From: a bacterium
GTDB lineage: Bacteria > Elusimicrobiota > Elusimicrobia > Elusimicrobiales > UBA9959
Assembly (NCBI GenBank): GCA_021812825.1
Contig: JAKAMO010000067.1
Location: 1-15,168 of the forward strand
DNA length: 15,168 bases
Direction of reading: 5' to 3'
This document shows positions 1 through 7,635 of this stretch, piece after piece (position 1 is the first letter of the stretch; each line of letters starts with the position of its first letter). The translations under genes were made by a program, and so were the position numbers. The notes under the pieces are model-generated. The model saw nothing but the letters and a program-made list of their open reading frames with translations. It was not told where the DNA came from and searched no databases.

Positions 1-79
1 AGGAGAACTCTTCGAGCTAGTACGCTATGCGCCCGCAGATCCCCTTGTCCACCAGGAATACCTGGCTGTATTTCGGCAT
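1..79 (-). pseudogene. 5' end of an rsmA/ksgA-like gene, interrupted by an in-frame TAG
   Basis: An ATG at 79 lies 16 bases after the murC stop, with a GGGGA about ten bases upstream. It opens a frame reading KYSQVFLVDKGICGRIA, which closely resembles the N-terminus of RsmA/KsgA, the 16S rRNA adenine dimethyltransferase (usual pattern: Gln, two hydrophobic residues, Leu, x, Asp, then a helix ending in Arg-Ile). After 20 codons the frame hits TAG (17-19). Past that stop the same frame continues LEEFS, which still looks like RsmA. The gene could be inactivated, the stop could be a sequence error near a contig edge, or this could be a chance short frame. Only 16 bases remain beyond the stop, so the methyltransferase core cannot be seen. 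Confidence 0.45.
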
Positions 80-95
80 AGCTTGCGGTCCCCGG

Positions 96-1481
96 CTAGC
101 TGAGCATCTCCAGCCTGAGCTTCATCTCCTCTCCGGTCTTCCAGACGTCCCCGGCCCCCAGCGTCATCAGCACGTCGCCGGGCCTGAGCTCCTTAACCGC
201 CGCCAGCACGCCGGGAAACTCCGACGCGGGCGCGCCGTTCCTGCGCAGCTGGCGCAGGATCAGGCCGGAATCAACTCCGGGCAGCGGCTTCTCGCCGGCC
301 GCGTAGACCGGCGCTACGTAGATCCTGTCGGCGGCCCCGAAGGCCCGGCCGAACTCGCGGTAGAGCAGCGAGGTGCGGCTGTAGCGGTGGGGCTGGAAGA
401 GCACCACGAGGCGCCTGCCGGGGAACAGCCCGCGGGCCGCCGCCAGCGTGGCCTTTATCTCCGTCGGATGGTGGCCGTAGTCGTCCACGAAGTCCACGCC
501 GGCCGCGGAACCGTGCCTGTCCATGCGGCGCTTCACCCCCGAGAAGTTCCAGAGCCCCTCGGCGAGGCGCTCGAACGGGAAGCCGAGATAGCTGCCGGCG
601 GCCAGGGCCAGCAAGGAGTTGCGCACGTTGTGCACGCCGCCGCTGCGCAGCTTCACGCGCCCCTTCCGGCGGCCGCGGAAATAGGCGCGGTAGGAGGAGC
701 CCTCTTCCCCGAACGAGACGTCGCGGGCCTGCCAGTCCGCCCCCCGGCCGGTGCCGCAGGTGACGTACGGCGTCCGCAGCGAGGGCAGGAGCTCCCTTAT
801 TACCGGATCATCGCTGCACAGCACCGCCTGGCCGTAGAAAGGCAGCTTCGAGAGGTGGCGCAGGAAAGCCCGCTTAAGGCTGGACATGCTGCCGTAATGG
901 TCCAGGTGGTCCGAATCGATGTTCGTAACGCAGGAGACGAGCGGAGAGAAGTAAAGGAACGAGCCGTCCGATTCGTCGGCCTCGGCCACCAGGTACTGGC
1001 CGCCGCCGAGCTTGATGTTGGAGCCGGCCCCCTTGATGATCCCGCCGACCACCGCGGTGGCGTCCGCCCCGGCCGCCTCCAGGGCCGCGGCCGTCATGGA
1101 GGTGGTAGTGGTCTTGCCGTGCGTGCCGGCTATGGTCACCGTCTTCTTCAGTCCCGCGAGCGCGGAGAGCATCAGCGCTCTCCTGACCACAGGAAGGCCG
1201 CGCCGGAAAGCGGCGCGCAGCTCGGGGTTGTCCGGGCCCACCGCGGAGCTGACCACGACCACGTCGGGCGAACCTACGGCGGAAGCGGAGTGCCCCTCGT
1301 GTATGCGGGCGCCCTCGCGGGCGAGCGCGCGGGTTATCTCGGAGGCTTTCGAGTCGGACCCGGTCACATTGTAGCCAAGTCCCAGCATCAGCCTGGCTAT
1401 GCCGCTCATGCCTATCCCGCCGATGCCGATGAAATGCGCGCTCCTGACGGACCGCAGGTCCAGGTCTTCGGTGTAGTTCAT
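96..1481 (-). CDS. murC: UDP-N-acetylmuramate--L-alanine ligase MurC
   Basis: MurC is a cytoplasmic enzyme that uses ATP to join L-alanine to UDP-N-acetylmuramate, the first step of the peptidoglycan stem peptide. The 461-residue protein has the family's usual length and full motif set: the N-terminal UDP-binding IGIGGIGMSG (18-27), the ATP loop GTHGKTTTT (119-127), EADESDGSF (167-175), NIDSDHLDHYG (187-197), HNVRNS (284-289), DDYGHHPTEI (333-342), FQPHRYSRT (362-370) and LGAGDVW (441-447). A start seven codons upstream is possible, but the ATG at 1481 is preferred. It overlaps the upstream stop as ATGA and has AGGA seven bases before it. No other mur genes are visible nearby; its neighbours are a THEP1-like gene and an rsmA-like fragment. 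Confidence 0.97.
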   Translation of the reverse strand: MNYTEDLDLRSVRSAHFIGIGGIGMSGIARLMLGLGYNVTGSDSKASEITRALAREGARIHEGHSASAVGSPDVVVVSSAVGPDNPELRAAFRRGLPVVRRALMLSALAGLKKTVTIAGTHGKTTTTSMTAAALEAAGADATAVVGGIIKGAGSNIKLGGGQYLVAEADESDGSFLYFSPLVSCVTNIDSDHLDHYGSMSSLKRAFLRHLSKLPFYGQAVLCSDDPVIRELLPSLRTPYVTCGTGRGADWQARDVSFGEEGSSYRAYFRGRRKGRVKLRSGGVHNVRNSLLALAAGSYLGFPFERLAEGLWNFSGVKRRMDRHGSAAGVDFVDDYGHHPTEIKATLAAARGLFPGRRLVVLFQPHRYSRTSLLYREFGRAFGAADRIYVAPVYAAGEKPLPGVDSGLILRQLRRNGAPASEFPGVLAAVKELRPGDVLMTLGAGDVWKTGEEMKLRLEMLS

Positions 1482-2032
1482 TCGTCGTTCCTCATCATGC
1501 ATGCCTTGGCGTCGAGCCAGGCCTCGGAATCCCTTACCGCCTCGGCCCAGCCCTCTTCGGAGAGTTCCACGCTGAGAGAGCCCTCCATCTTCCGGAAGGC
1601 CTCCTCGAAGACGGCGGCGCCGCGCCTGAAGAAGACCAGGCAGGGCGCGCCGGAGAAGAGCAACTCCACGCAGCGGGCGCTGAATCGCTCCGACTTCATC
1701 GCCATAGGGCCCAGTTCGTCGAAATAGAGTATCTTGCCTGCGGCGGCCGCCGCTTCCAGGGCAGGCAGCGCGGTGCGCTCCAGCGCGCCGAGGTCCAGCG
1801 CGTACTTGTTGAATGAGACGGGCGAGACCAGCTCCCTGGAGGCGAAGAGGGCTTTTTCCCCGCCCAGCGCCTCCACCTCGAAGCCGCCCCTCTTGCCGGC
1901 GGACCTGAGCTCCAGCGTGCGGAAGCCTCCAAGCCAGCGGCCGTAGGCGGAGCAGAGGCGCGAGGAGAGGCGCTCCTTGAGAACGCAGTCGTTGAAGGCG
2001 ATGAACAGGCGCCCGGCCGCAGCCGGCATCAT
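1478..2032 (-). CDS. THEP1-like NTPase-family protein with a degenerate P-loop
   Basis: This 184-residue protein matches the THEP1 (DUF265) nucleoside-triphosphatase family along most of its length. Visible family features are GGFRTLELRSAGKRGGFEV (35-53), SFNKYALDLGALE near 73-85, ALPALE (88-93), and a Walker-B-like ILYFDELG followed by M, then KSERF (101-117). The N-terminal Walker A loop, normally GPPGVGKTT, is replaced by FNDCVLKER (13-21). By position the lysine is kept (K19), but the three glycines and the Thr are gone. Ordinary ATP hydrolysis is therefore doubtful. The start is ATG 2032 (ATGA overlap with the previous gene) or the adjacent ATG 2029, which is better spaced (six bases) from a GGGGGG run. 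A longer reading from 2143 only covers the upstream TPR gene. The physiological role of the family is poorly known. Confidence 0.75.
   Translation of the reverse strand: MMPAAAGRLFIAFNDCVLKERLSSRLCSAYGRWLGGFRTLELRSAGKRGGFEVEALGGEKALFASRELVSPVSFNKYALDLGALERTALPALEAAAAAGKILYFDELGPMAMKSERFSARCVELLFSGAPCLVFFRRGAAVFEEAFRKMEGSLSVELSEEGWAEAVRDSEAWLDAKACMMRNDE
1479..1492 (-). promoter_or_regulatory. Ribosome binding site and ATGA junction setting the murC start
   Basis: On the minus strand AGGA (1489-1492) stands seven bases before ATG (1481-1479). The ATG shares bases with the TGA stop (1480-1478) of the gene before it. This four-base overlap is typical of translational coupling and favours this start over the in-frame ATG at 1502. 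Confidence 0.7.
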
Positions 2033-3636
2033 TTGCCCCCCAGCCAGGCCTTGTTGGCCAGCGCGGTCTTGTTGTTGGGGTCTATGCGCAGCGCCTCCAG
2101 GCATTCGGAAAGGGCCTTGGCCGGGTCGCCGGCCTCCACCCACGCGGCGGAGCGGCCGAGCGCGGCCCGGGACCCGCCGCCGGAGAACTGCTCCAGCGCC
2201 TGCGAAGGCTCGCCGAGCAGAAGATATCCCACGCCCTGGATAAGCCGCGGCCCCTGTCCTTTCTCTCCCGAAGCCTCTATCTCGTCCACGGCCTCCGCGG
2301 CGTTGTCCAGCCAGTTGTCGCCCATCACCCAGAGCCCCATGTCGTTGCCCACGTCGCGGGGCCTGTACAGCGCCTTGGCCTCGGGCTTCTTCTCCTGTAC
2401 CGGAGGGGCCGAGGTGTCGATATTGAAATTGAGCCTGGTGTCCCCGCTCTTCGCGGAGTCCTTGAACAGGGAATCGGTTTCCGCGGCTATCTCCGCCACC
2501 CTCTTTTCCCGCTCCTCAGCGGATGCCGCGGGCAGGAAGTACTCGCGCTTGGTATAGTTGACTTTCGGCATCCGGAACGCGGACTTGAGCCGCCCGGACA
2601 GTTTCTCCCCCTCGGCGGCGGGCTGCAGGGAGGCTTTCGGGGTCTGCAGAAGCTCCACCACGGCCCTCGCCTCCTGGTTGGGCGGTATGCGCGAGAGGGC
2701 CGAGGCCAGCGGACTCTGCGGCTCCTTCTTCCCGGCGGAAGCCGGCGGCCTGCCGGAATACGCCATCGTCATGGAGATCCCGCCCTTCTCGTTGGCCGGC
2801 GCCAGCAGGAAGGCCTCCTCTATGCCCTGCAGCGCCTCCTCGCGCCTGCCGGACTTGTAAAGGGCCCAGGCCAGCCTGAACCTGGCCACGGAGTCGCGCG
2901 GCTTGACCTTCAGCGCCCGCTTGTACAGCCTGACCGCCTCAGGGTTGCGCCCTTCGCGCTCGCGGAGCACCGCGAGCTCGAGAAGCGCGTCCTCGTAGCC
3001 CGGGAAAAGGGAGACGGCCTTATCCAACTGCTCGGCGGCCTCTCTGTTGCGGCCGGAGCGGGAGTAGAAGAGACCGAGCTGGTAGCGGTAGAGCGGGTTG
3101 TCCGGATCGGCGGAGACGGCCGCGCGGAAATAATCCAGCGCCTTGTCGTGCCGTCCCAGCGCCTGGTAGACGGAGCCGGCGTTCATCTTGACGTCGGGCC
3201 TCTCCGGGGAGAGCTTTTCCGCGGCCAGGAAATCCGAAAGAGCCTGCTCGTACTGGCCGGAGCGGGCGCGCACTATCCCCCGCAGCTGCAGGGCCATGGA
3301 GTTCTTCGGGTCCAGCTTCAGCGCCGCCTCGAACTCGTCCAGGGCCTTGTCCGGCTCGCCCAACCAGTAAAGGGCCGAGCCGTACAGCAGCCTGGGCCAG
3401 GGGCTGGAAGGGTCCTTCTGCGCGGCCTTGAAGAACTCGTCGGCGGCGGCGCCGTAGTCCTGATCCCCCATCATCGCGTAGCCCCGGCGCAGGTTTATCG
3501 CGCTCTGGTCCTGCATGATGCGGTCCCAGACGGTGGGATAGCCGGCCGGGGCGGTATCCGCCCGCGCGCAGGACGGTAAGAGAGAAAGGACCCCCGCCAG
3601 CAGGAGGGACAGCGGTTTGGCGCGCCGGGTGGTCAT
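2029..3636 (-). CDS. Secreted TPR-repeat protein
   Basis: This 535-residue protein has an N-terminal basic stretch and hydrophobic segment (residues 4-23) that looks like a Sec signal peptide. Cleavage may follow CARA (23-26). The LPSC at 20-23 is only a poor lipobox, so a lipoprotein is possible but unproven. Residues about 47-280 are consecutive 34-residue TPR units, with recurring patterns such as GEPDKALDEFEAALKLDP and GRHDKALDYFRAAVSADP. A charged, proline-containing, probably disordered stretch (about 295-430) follows. One or two further TPR-like units sit at 465-525. TPR solenoids bind other proteins; the partner is unknown. The gene starts 12 bases after the LysM-FecR stop with no clear ribosome binding site near its ATG, and overlaps the THEP1-like gene by four bases. 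Confidence 0.85.
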   Translation of the reverse strand: MTTRRAKPLSLLLAGVLSLLPSCARADTAPAGYPTVWDRIMQDQSAINLRRGYAMMGDQDYGAAADEFFKAAQKDPSSPWPRLLYGSALYWLGEPDKALDEFEAALKLDPKNSMALQLRGIVRARSGQYEQALSDFLAAEKLSPERPDVKMNAGSVYQALGRHDKALDYFRAAVSADPDNPLYRYQLGLFYSRSGRNREAAEQLDKAVSLFPGYEDALLELAVLREREGRNPEAVRLYKRALKVKPRDSVARFRLAWALYKSGRREEALQGIEEAFLLAPANEKGGISMTMAYSGRPPASAGKKEPQSPLASALSRIPPNQEARAVVELLQTPKASLQPAAEGEKLSGRLKSAFRMPKVNYTKREYFLPAASAEEREKRVAEIAAETDSLFKDSAKSGDTRLNFNIDTSAPPVQEKKPEAKALYRPRDVGNDMGLWVMGDNWLDNAAEAVDEIEASGEKGQGPRLIQGVGYLLLGEPSQALEQFSGGGSRAALGRSAAWVEAGDPAKALSECLEALRIDPNNKTALANKAWLGGK

Positions 3637-3648
3637 GCGTGGCAGGGG

Positions 3649-4803
3649 CTACCTTGACCCGCCGACCTTTATCGGCCGCGGCGTGCTGAACTTTCCCTCG
3701 AAGCCGAGCAGGTCTATCAGCGCCACGCGCATGAAATAGTCGCCGGGAGGCAGCTTGGAGTTCAGGTCTATCTCGTCGAAGGCGTCGTAGGACCTGTCCA
3801 GCGCGAGGGAGGTGAACTCCCTGTTCTTCGAGACCTGCAGATGATAGCTCTGCACCGCGTTGCCGACCGAGATCATCTTGACTATCTCTCCGGCGTCTAT
3901 CGCCTTGTCGTTGGCGTCGGGGACGGCCGGGCCCTTGCCCAGGTCCTTGGGGACCTCGGCGGTCACCTGTGCGGTCTTGACCGGCTTGCCCATGTTCAGC
4001 GAGACCACGCCCCCGGAAGCGGTAAGGCGCGTGCGGCTCTTGCCGGAGAAGCCGGCGGTAGCGGTTCCGTCGAGCTCCGGCAGCGGCGGCAGCTTCACCG
4101 GCTGCGAAGGAGGCATGTCCATCTTGACCTCGGAGGCGAAGCCCTCGGACACCTCCACCGTCTTGCCGTGGGCCTCGACGTTGGCCTTTCCCTTGTAGAC
4201 CTGCACCACGGTGGTGAGGTCGTCGTTGATCTTGGCGCCGAACTCGGTGTCCTTGGTCTTCGGCGTGATCCTGGCGGAGGCGGTGACCACGCGCGAGCGC
4301 AGGCCGCGCATCGAGCCGGCCATCAGGCGGACGTCGATGTCCTTGTCTCCGGGCGGGCGCAGCACGGCTATCGAGTTGGGATAGAGGTTCAGGATCTCTC
4401 CCGTGTAGAACTTCACGTCCGCGCGGGCGTCGACGCGCGTGCGTACCGTGTCGTTCTTGTAGAGGTCCATATCGGACGCGACGCTTTTCCAGTCAGAGAG
4501 TCCGCTGCGCCTGAAAAGGACCTCGTTGAGCACGTAGACGACCTTCGCCGCGCGGTACTCCTCCTTCAGCAGGTTCACCGGCACCTTCAGCGGCATGCCT
4601 GGCAGGGCTATGGACGGATCGGCCGCGGGGAGGCGGTTATACTTAAGCAGCTCGTTCCATCTCTTGGGGTCCTTGAGATAGGTGTTGGAGATGCTCCAGA
4701 GCGTGTCGCCAGGCTTGACGACGATGGTCTGCAGCTCCTCCGCGGCGGCTGCCGGCAAAGCGGGCCCCGTCAGCAGCAGCAGGCCCAGCAGGAACTTCCT
4801 CAT
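3649..4803 (-). CDS. Secreted LysM and FecR domain protein
   Basis: This 384-residue protein begins with a clear Sec signal peptide (1-21, ending LPAAAA). A LysM module at about 26-76 contains VVKPGDTLWSIS, a Trp-rich middle, and a final PGMPLKVP. LysM binds N-acetylglucosamine-containing glycans such as peptidoglycan. Residues about 112-225 resemble a FecR domain: a KNDTVRTRVDARADVKF start, then beta-rich sequence ending in KANVEAHGKTVEVSEGFASEV. A Pro-rich spacer (230-245) leads to a C-terminal Ig/Fn3-like segment with PGDYFMRVALIDLLGFEG (353-370). The protein is probably periplasmic and attached to the wall. Its ATG overlaps the kinase stop (TAATG) and follows a GGGGGG ribosome binding site, so it is likely co-translated with the sensor kinase. 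FecR here need not imply iron signalling, as no sigma factor is nearby. Confidence 0.88.
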   Translation of the reverse strand: MRKFLLGLLLLTGPALPAAAAEELQTIVVKPGDTLWSISNTYLKDPKRWNELLKYNRLPAADPSIALPGMPLKVPVNLLKEEYRAAKVVYVLNEVLFRRSGLSDWKSVASDMDLYKNDTVRTRVDARADVKFYTGEILNLYPNSIAVLRPPGDKDIDVRLMAGSMRGLRSRVVTASARITPKTKDTEFGAKINDDLTTVVQVYKGKANVEAHGKTVEVSEGFASEVKMDMPPSQPVKLPPLPELDGTATAGFSGKSRTRLTASGGVVSLNMGKPVKTAQVTAEVPKDLGKGPAVPDANDKAIDAGEIVKMISVGNAVQSYHLQVSKNREFTSLALDRSYDAFDEIDLNSKLPPGDYFMRVALIDLLGFEGKFSTPRPIKVGGSR

Positions 4804-6932
4804 TAACCCCCCTTTACGACTACCTTCCCGTTCTCGTCCTTGGCCAGGTTCTTCGGGATGGAGAAGATGAACTTCGCGCCCTGCCCCGGGGGCGACTCCA
4901 CCCAGACCCGCCCGAGGTGGGCGGAGGCCACGTACTTGCAGATCGTGAGGCCCAGGCCGGTGCCGCCGGCCTTCTGCCCCTTGACCTGCTCGAACTTCTC
5001 GAAAACCTTGTCCAGGTATTCAGACGGGATGCCGTCCCCGGTATCGCGTACCCAGGCGGTTATATGGTCCCCGTCGTCCGAGAGGCCGGTGGTTATGGTC
5101 CCGTCCTCCGGGGTGAACTTGATGGCGTTACCTATCAGATTGGTGAACATGCGCTCAATAAGGCCGGAGTCTCCGTTTATGACCAGGTTCTCCGCTCCCT
5201 CGAGCTCGAACTTTATGTTCTTACGCTGCCCCAGCGACTCCAGCAGGGAATTCACGCGCGCCGCGACGTCGCGCAGGTTCACGGGCGCCAGCGAGATCTC
5301 CATCTTGCCGGCCTCCATCTTGGCGGAATCCAGGATATTGTTGATCATGCCGAGCAGCCGGAAGGCCGCGCGGTCGATAGAGACGAGCATCTTCCGTTGC
5401 CCGTCGTTGATGGGACCCGGGATCTCCTTCAGCATGAACTCCACGAAGCCCTTGATGGCGCCCATCGGGTTGCGCAGGTCGTGCGTTATGGAGTGAAGGA
5501 ACTCGTCCTTCATCTTGGCCAGCTGCTTGTCGAGCGTGATGTCGTAGAAAGCTATCAGGCGCCCTATGGGCCTGTCATGACCGGGGGCGACTATCGGGGT
5601 AGCGAAGCATTTGAAGAAGCGCTCCGAGGTCTCCTGCACCAGCTGCAGTTCCCGCGAGTAGTTTTCCTTCTCGCTCTTGAAGACGTCTATGACCGGCTCC
5701 AGCACCGCCTCTGAGGTGATCAGCTGCTCGAGGAACTTCCCCTCCACCTGCGCGTCCTGCGCTATGCCCAGGACCGAGCGGGCCTTGCGGTTGGCGACCT
5801 GCGCCTTCCCGTAGACGTCGGCCATCAGGATGCCGTCCTCGGTGGAGAACAATATCGCCTCGGTGTTCTTCTGTTCGCGTATGATGCGGTCCACCTGCAT
5901 GTCGGAGTAGGTCTTGAGCTGCGTGACCATCTTGTTGAAAGTGTCGGCCAGGTCCCGCAGCTCGTCCGAGGTGTTCACCTCGGCCTTGCGGGTGAAGTCC
6001 CCTCCGGCCACGAACTCGGCCGCGCGCGTAAGCGCCGTTATCGGCTTGGTGAGGCTGCGGCTCATGAACCAGCCGGCGGCGGAGGCCAGGACCAGGAAGA
6101 GCAGCATCACGTAGACGGCCTGCGACCGCATGAACATCGCGTACTTGTAGGCCCCCTCCTGCGGCTGCACGACCAGCACGGCGCCTCCCAGCTCCGGGAT
6201 GGGAGAGAAGGCGCCCAGCATCGCGCGGCCGTCGGCCCCCGTGAACTCTGCCGAAGCCGAGGCCACCGCCTTGGCGGCGTTGGAGGAGATCTCCAGCCCG
6301 GCGAAGGCATGAGCGGCGGCCGACGAAATGTCGGCCGGCCAGGCCAGCGGCCTGCCGGAGGAATCCAGGATAAGCGGAAAGCCCTCCGCCCCCACTCGCT
6401 TAAGGTCCAGGGTGTTGATAAAAGCCGGCAGGTCGAGCTCGGCGCGCAGAGCCATGTCCTTGCCGAACGGATAGTAAAGCACGGCCGCGCCGGTCTTCTG
6501 GTCCACGGAAAGGTGGCGGGAACCGCCGCGGGCCGCCTTGAACCCGGCTGAAGCCGGGTAGCGCTTGAGCTCCGGGTCGCCGCCGCCGAAAGGCGAGAGC
6601 ACCTTTATGACCTCTGAGCCGTCCCTGGAGAGCACGGAAAGCTGCTTTATCTCCGGCCGCGTTTCCAGCAGGGAGGTAAGCAGCGTCTGCTTGTTCTCCC
6701 AGTCCATCTTGGTCATCGCGTTCATGACCGTCCGGAGCGCGGCGTCGGCGCTCCGGATATAGGACTTGAAGTCGGAGGAGATCTTGTCGGCCGTGGCCAG
6801 GTTGAGCTCCATGATGGCGGTGCGCACGCCGAGCTGTCCAAGGCCTATAAGCCTGATGCCCAGCAGCGCGATCGGCAGCACGGAGACCAGGGCCATCACG
6901 GCCACGAATTTATGGAGCAATCTGAATCGCAT
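4803..6932 (-). CDS. Membrane sensor histidine kinase (Cache-like, HAMP, PAS, HisKA, HATPase)
   Basis: This 709-residue kinase starts with a membrane helix (about 9-31), then an extracytoplasmic sensor region (about 32-270) with a Cache-like stretch (RPEIKQLSVLSRDGSEVIKV, 92-111). A second helix (about 271-290) and a HAMP linker (291-344, SLTKPITALTRAAEFVAGGDF) follow. A PAS domain lies at about 352-468. The HisKA H-box is FLHSITHDLRNPMGAI, with phospho-acceptor His484. The ATPase domain has an N-box (ERMFTNLIGNAIKF, 593-606), G1 DTGDGIP (630-636), F-box (644-650) and G2 GGTGLGL (656-662). All catalytic motifs are intact. No receiver domain is fused and no response regulator gene lies in the window, so its partner is elsewhere. 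AAGG stands four bases before the ATG. It heads the tight run that continues to murC. Confidence 0.95.
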   Translation of the reverse strand: MRFRLLHKFVAVMALVSVLPIALLGIRLIGLGQLGVRTAIMELNLATADKISSDFKSYIRSADAALRTVMNAMTKMDWENKQTLLTSLLETRPEIKQLSVLSRDGSEVIKVLSPFGGGDPELKRYPASAGFKAARGGSRHLSVDQKTGAAVLYYPFGKDMALRAELDLPAFINTLDLKRVGAEGFPLILDSSGRPLAWPADISSAAAHAFAGLEISSNAAKAVASASAEFTGADGRAMLGAFSPIPELGGAVLVVQPQEGAYKYAMFMRSQAVYVMLLFLVLASAAGWFMSRSLTKPITALTRAAEFVAGGDFTRKAEVNTSDELRDLADTFNKMVTQLKTYSDMQVDRIIREQKNTEAILFSTEDGILMADVYGKAQVANRKARSVLGIAQDAQVEGKFLEQLITSEAVLEPVIDVFKSEKENYSRELQLVQETSERFFKCFATPIVAPGHDRPIGRLIAFYDITLDKQLAKMKDEFLHSITHDLRNPMGAIKGFVEFMLKEIPGPINDGQRKMLVSIDRAAFRLLGMINNILDSAKMEAGKMEISLAPVNLRDVAARVNSLLESLGQRKNIKFELEGAENLVINGDSGLIERMFTNLIGNAIKFTPEDGTITTGLSDDGDHITAWVRDTGDGIPSEYLDKVFEKFEQVKGQKAGGTGLGLTICKYVASAHLGRVWVESPPGQGAKFIFSIPKNLAKDENGKVVVKGG

Positions 6933-6949
6933 AAGGCCTTACATTAAGG

Positions 6950-6980
6950 ATTATAGCAGATGACGCGCAGGCGGCGTCAG
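6950..6980 (-). promoter_or_regulatory. Possible promoter before the histidine kinase operon
   Basis: The 44-base gap between rdgB and the kinase holds a perfect minus-strand TATAAT (6950-6955), 18 bases before the kinase ATG. A CTGACG (6975-6980) resembles a -35 box with four of six matches, but the spacing is 19 bases. The leader would be only about ten bases. Read-through from rdgB is also possible. Confidence 0.45.
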
Positions 6981-7588
6981 GGGAGGCCGGCCGGGAAGCG
7001 CTTCAGCAGCTCCGGCAGGATGTTCCTGAGCGCGGCCGCCCGGTGGCTTACGGCGTTCTTCTCCTCCTCGCGGAGCTCCGCCAGGGTCCTCGAACCCCCG
7101 GCGGGCTCGAAAAGCGGGTCGTAGCCGAAGCCGTTCGCGCCGCGGGGCAAGCCGGTTATCCGCCCCTCCAGCGTCCCCCTGGCTGTCACGACCTCTCCGG
7201 AGGGAGAGGCCAGGGCGACCACGCAGGCGAAACGCGCGGTCCGCCGCTCCGGCGGCAGGCCGGCCAGCTCCGTAAGCAGTCTGGCGCTGTTGCGGGCGGG
7301 ATCGGCCTCCTCGCCGGCGTAGCGCGCTGAACGGACTCCGGGAGCGCCGTTGAGCGCGTCCACCTCCAGACCGGTGTCGTCGGCCAGCGCCCACGACCCG
7401 GTGAACCTGGCCGCGGCGAAAGCCTTCTTCACGGCGTTATCCAGCAGGGTGGCGCCGTCCTCCTCGGCAGGCGCGGCGCCAGGGAAATCGGACAGAGCTT
7501 TAAGCTCGGCCGGAAGCCCCGGCAGTATCGCGCGTATCTCGCGCAGTTTATGAGAGTTGAAGGTCGCTATTACCAGGGTCCTGTCCAT
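6977..7588 (-). CDS. rdgB: XTP/dITP diphosphatase (RdgB/HAM1 family)
   Basis: The enzyme removes non-canonical purine nucleotides (ITP, dITP, XTP) by hydrolysing them to the monophosphate and pyrophosphate, keeping them out of DNA and RNA in the cytoplasm. At 203 residues it has the typical family length and motifs: TFNSHKLREI (9-18, substrate loop), ALADDTGLEVDAL (67-79, with the Asp pair of the active site), PGVRSARYAG (83-92), GFGYDPLF (153-160) and SHRAAAL (181-187). The ATG at 7588 has no obvious Shine-Dalgarno sequence. It faces the SseB-TPR gene across a 47-base divergent gap. The stop lies at the base of a small hairpin that lacks a T-run. Confidence 0.95.
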   Translation of the reverse strand: MDRTLVIATFNSHKLREIRAILPGLPAELKALSDFPGAAPAEEDGATLLDNAVKKAFAAARFTGSWALADDTGLEVDALNGAPGVRSARYAGEEADPARNSARLLTELAGLPPERRTARFACVVALASPSGEVVTARGTLEGRITGLPRGANGFGYDPLFEPAGGSRTLAELREEEKNAVSHRAAALRNILPELLKRFPAGLP

Positions 7589-7635
7589 AAGCGGGGCGCG
7601 GTCAAAACCGGGGGCAAATATATTAGAATATAATC
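7589..7635. promoter_or_regulatory. AT-rich divergent intergenic region between rdgB and the SseB-TPR gene
   Basis: The gap is GC-rich except for an abrupt AT island at 7616-7634. On the plus strand it contains TATATT (7619-7624) and a perfect TATAAT (7629-7634). On the minus strand TAATAT (7620-7625) and TATATT (7627-7632) could serve rdgB, with a weak TTGTCC (7641-7646) as -35. No convincing -35 is seen for the plus strand. This is probably where both divergent genes are promoted, but the exact boxes cannot be fixed by eye. Confidence 0.45.

Noticed and set aside
27..1727. Long plus-strand open frame opposite murC
   Set aside because: It is antisense to a clear murC, has Arg/Gly/Ala-biased composition and no recognisable domain; long antisense frames are expected in GC-rich DNA.
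2033..2143. Upstream extension of the THEP1-like protein
   Set aside because: It lies within the end of the TPR gene and reads Gly/Gln/Arg-rich filler with no THEP1 similarity; the ATGA junction at 2032 fits better.
3649..4803. FecR domain taken as part of an iron-responsive FecIR system
   Set aside because: There is no ECF sigma factor or TonB receptor nearby, and the domain follows LysM in an exported protein instead of sitting behind a cytoplasmic anti-sigma segment.
6961..6979. Hairpin TGACGC/GCGTCA at the end of rdgB as a terminator
   Set aside because: The stem is only six pairs and no T-run follows on the minus strand, so it is not a convincing intrinsic terminator.
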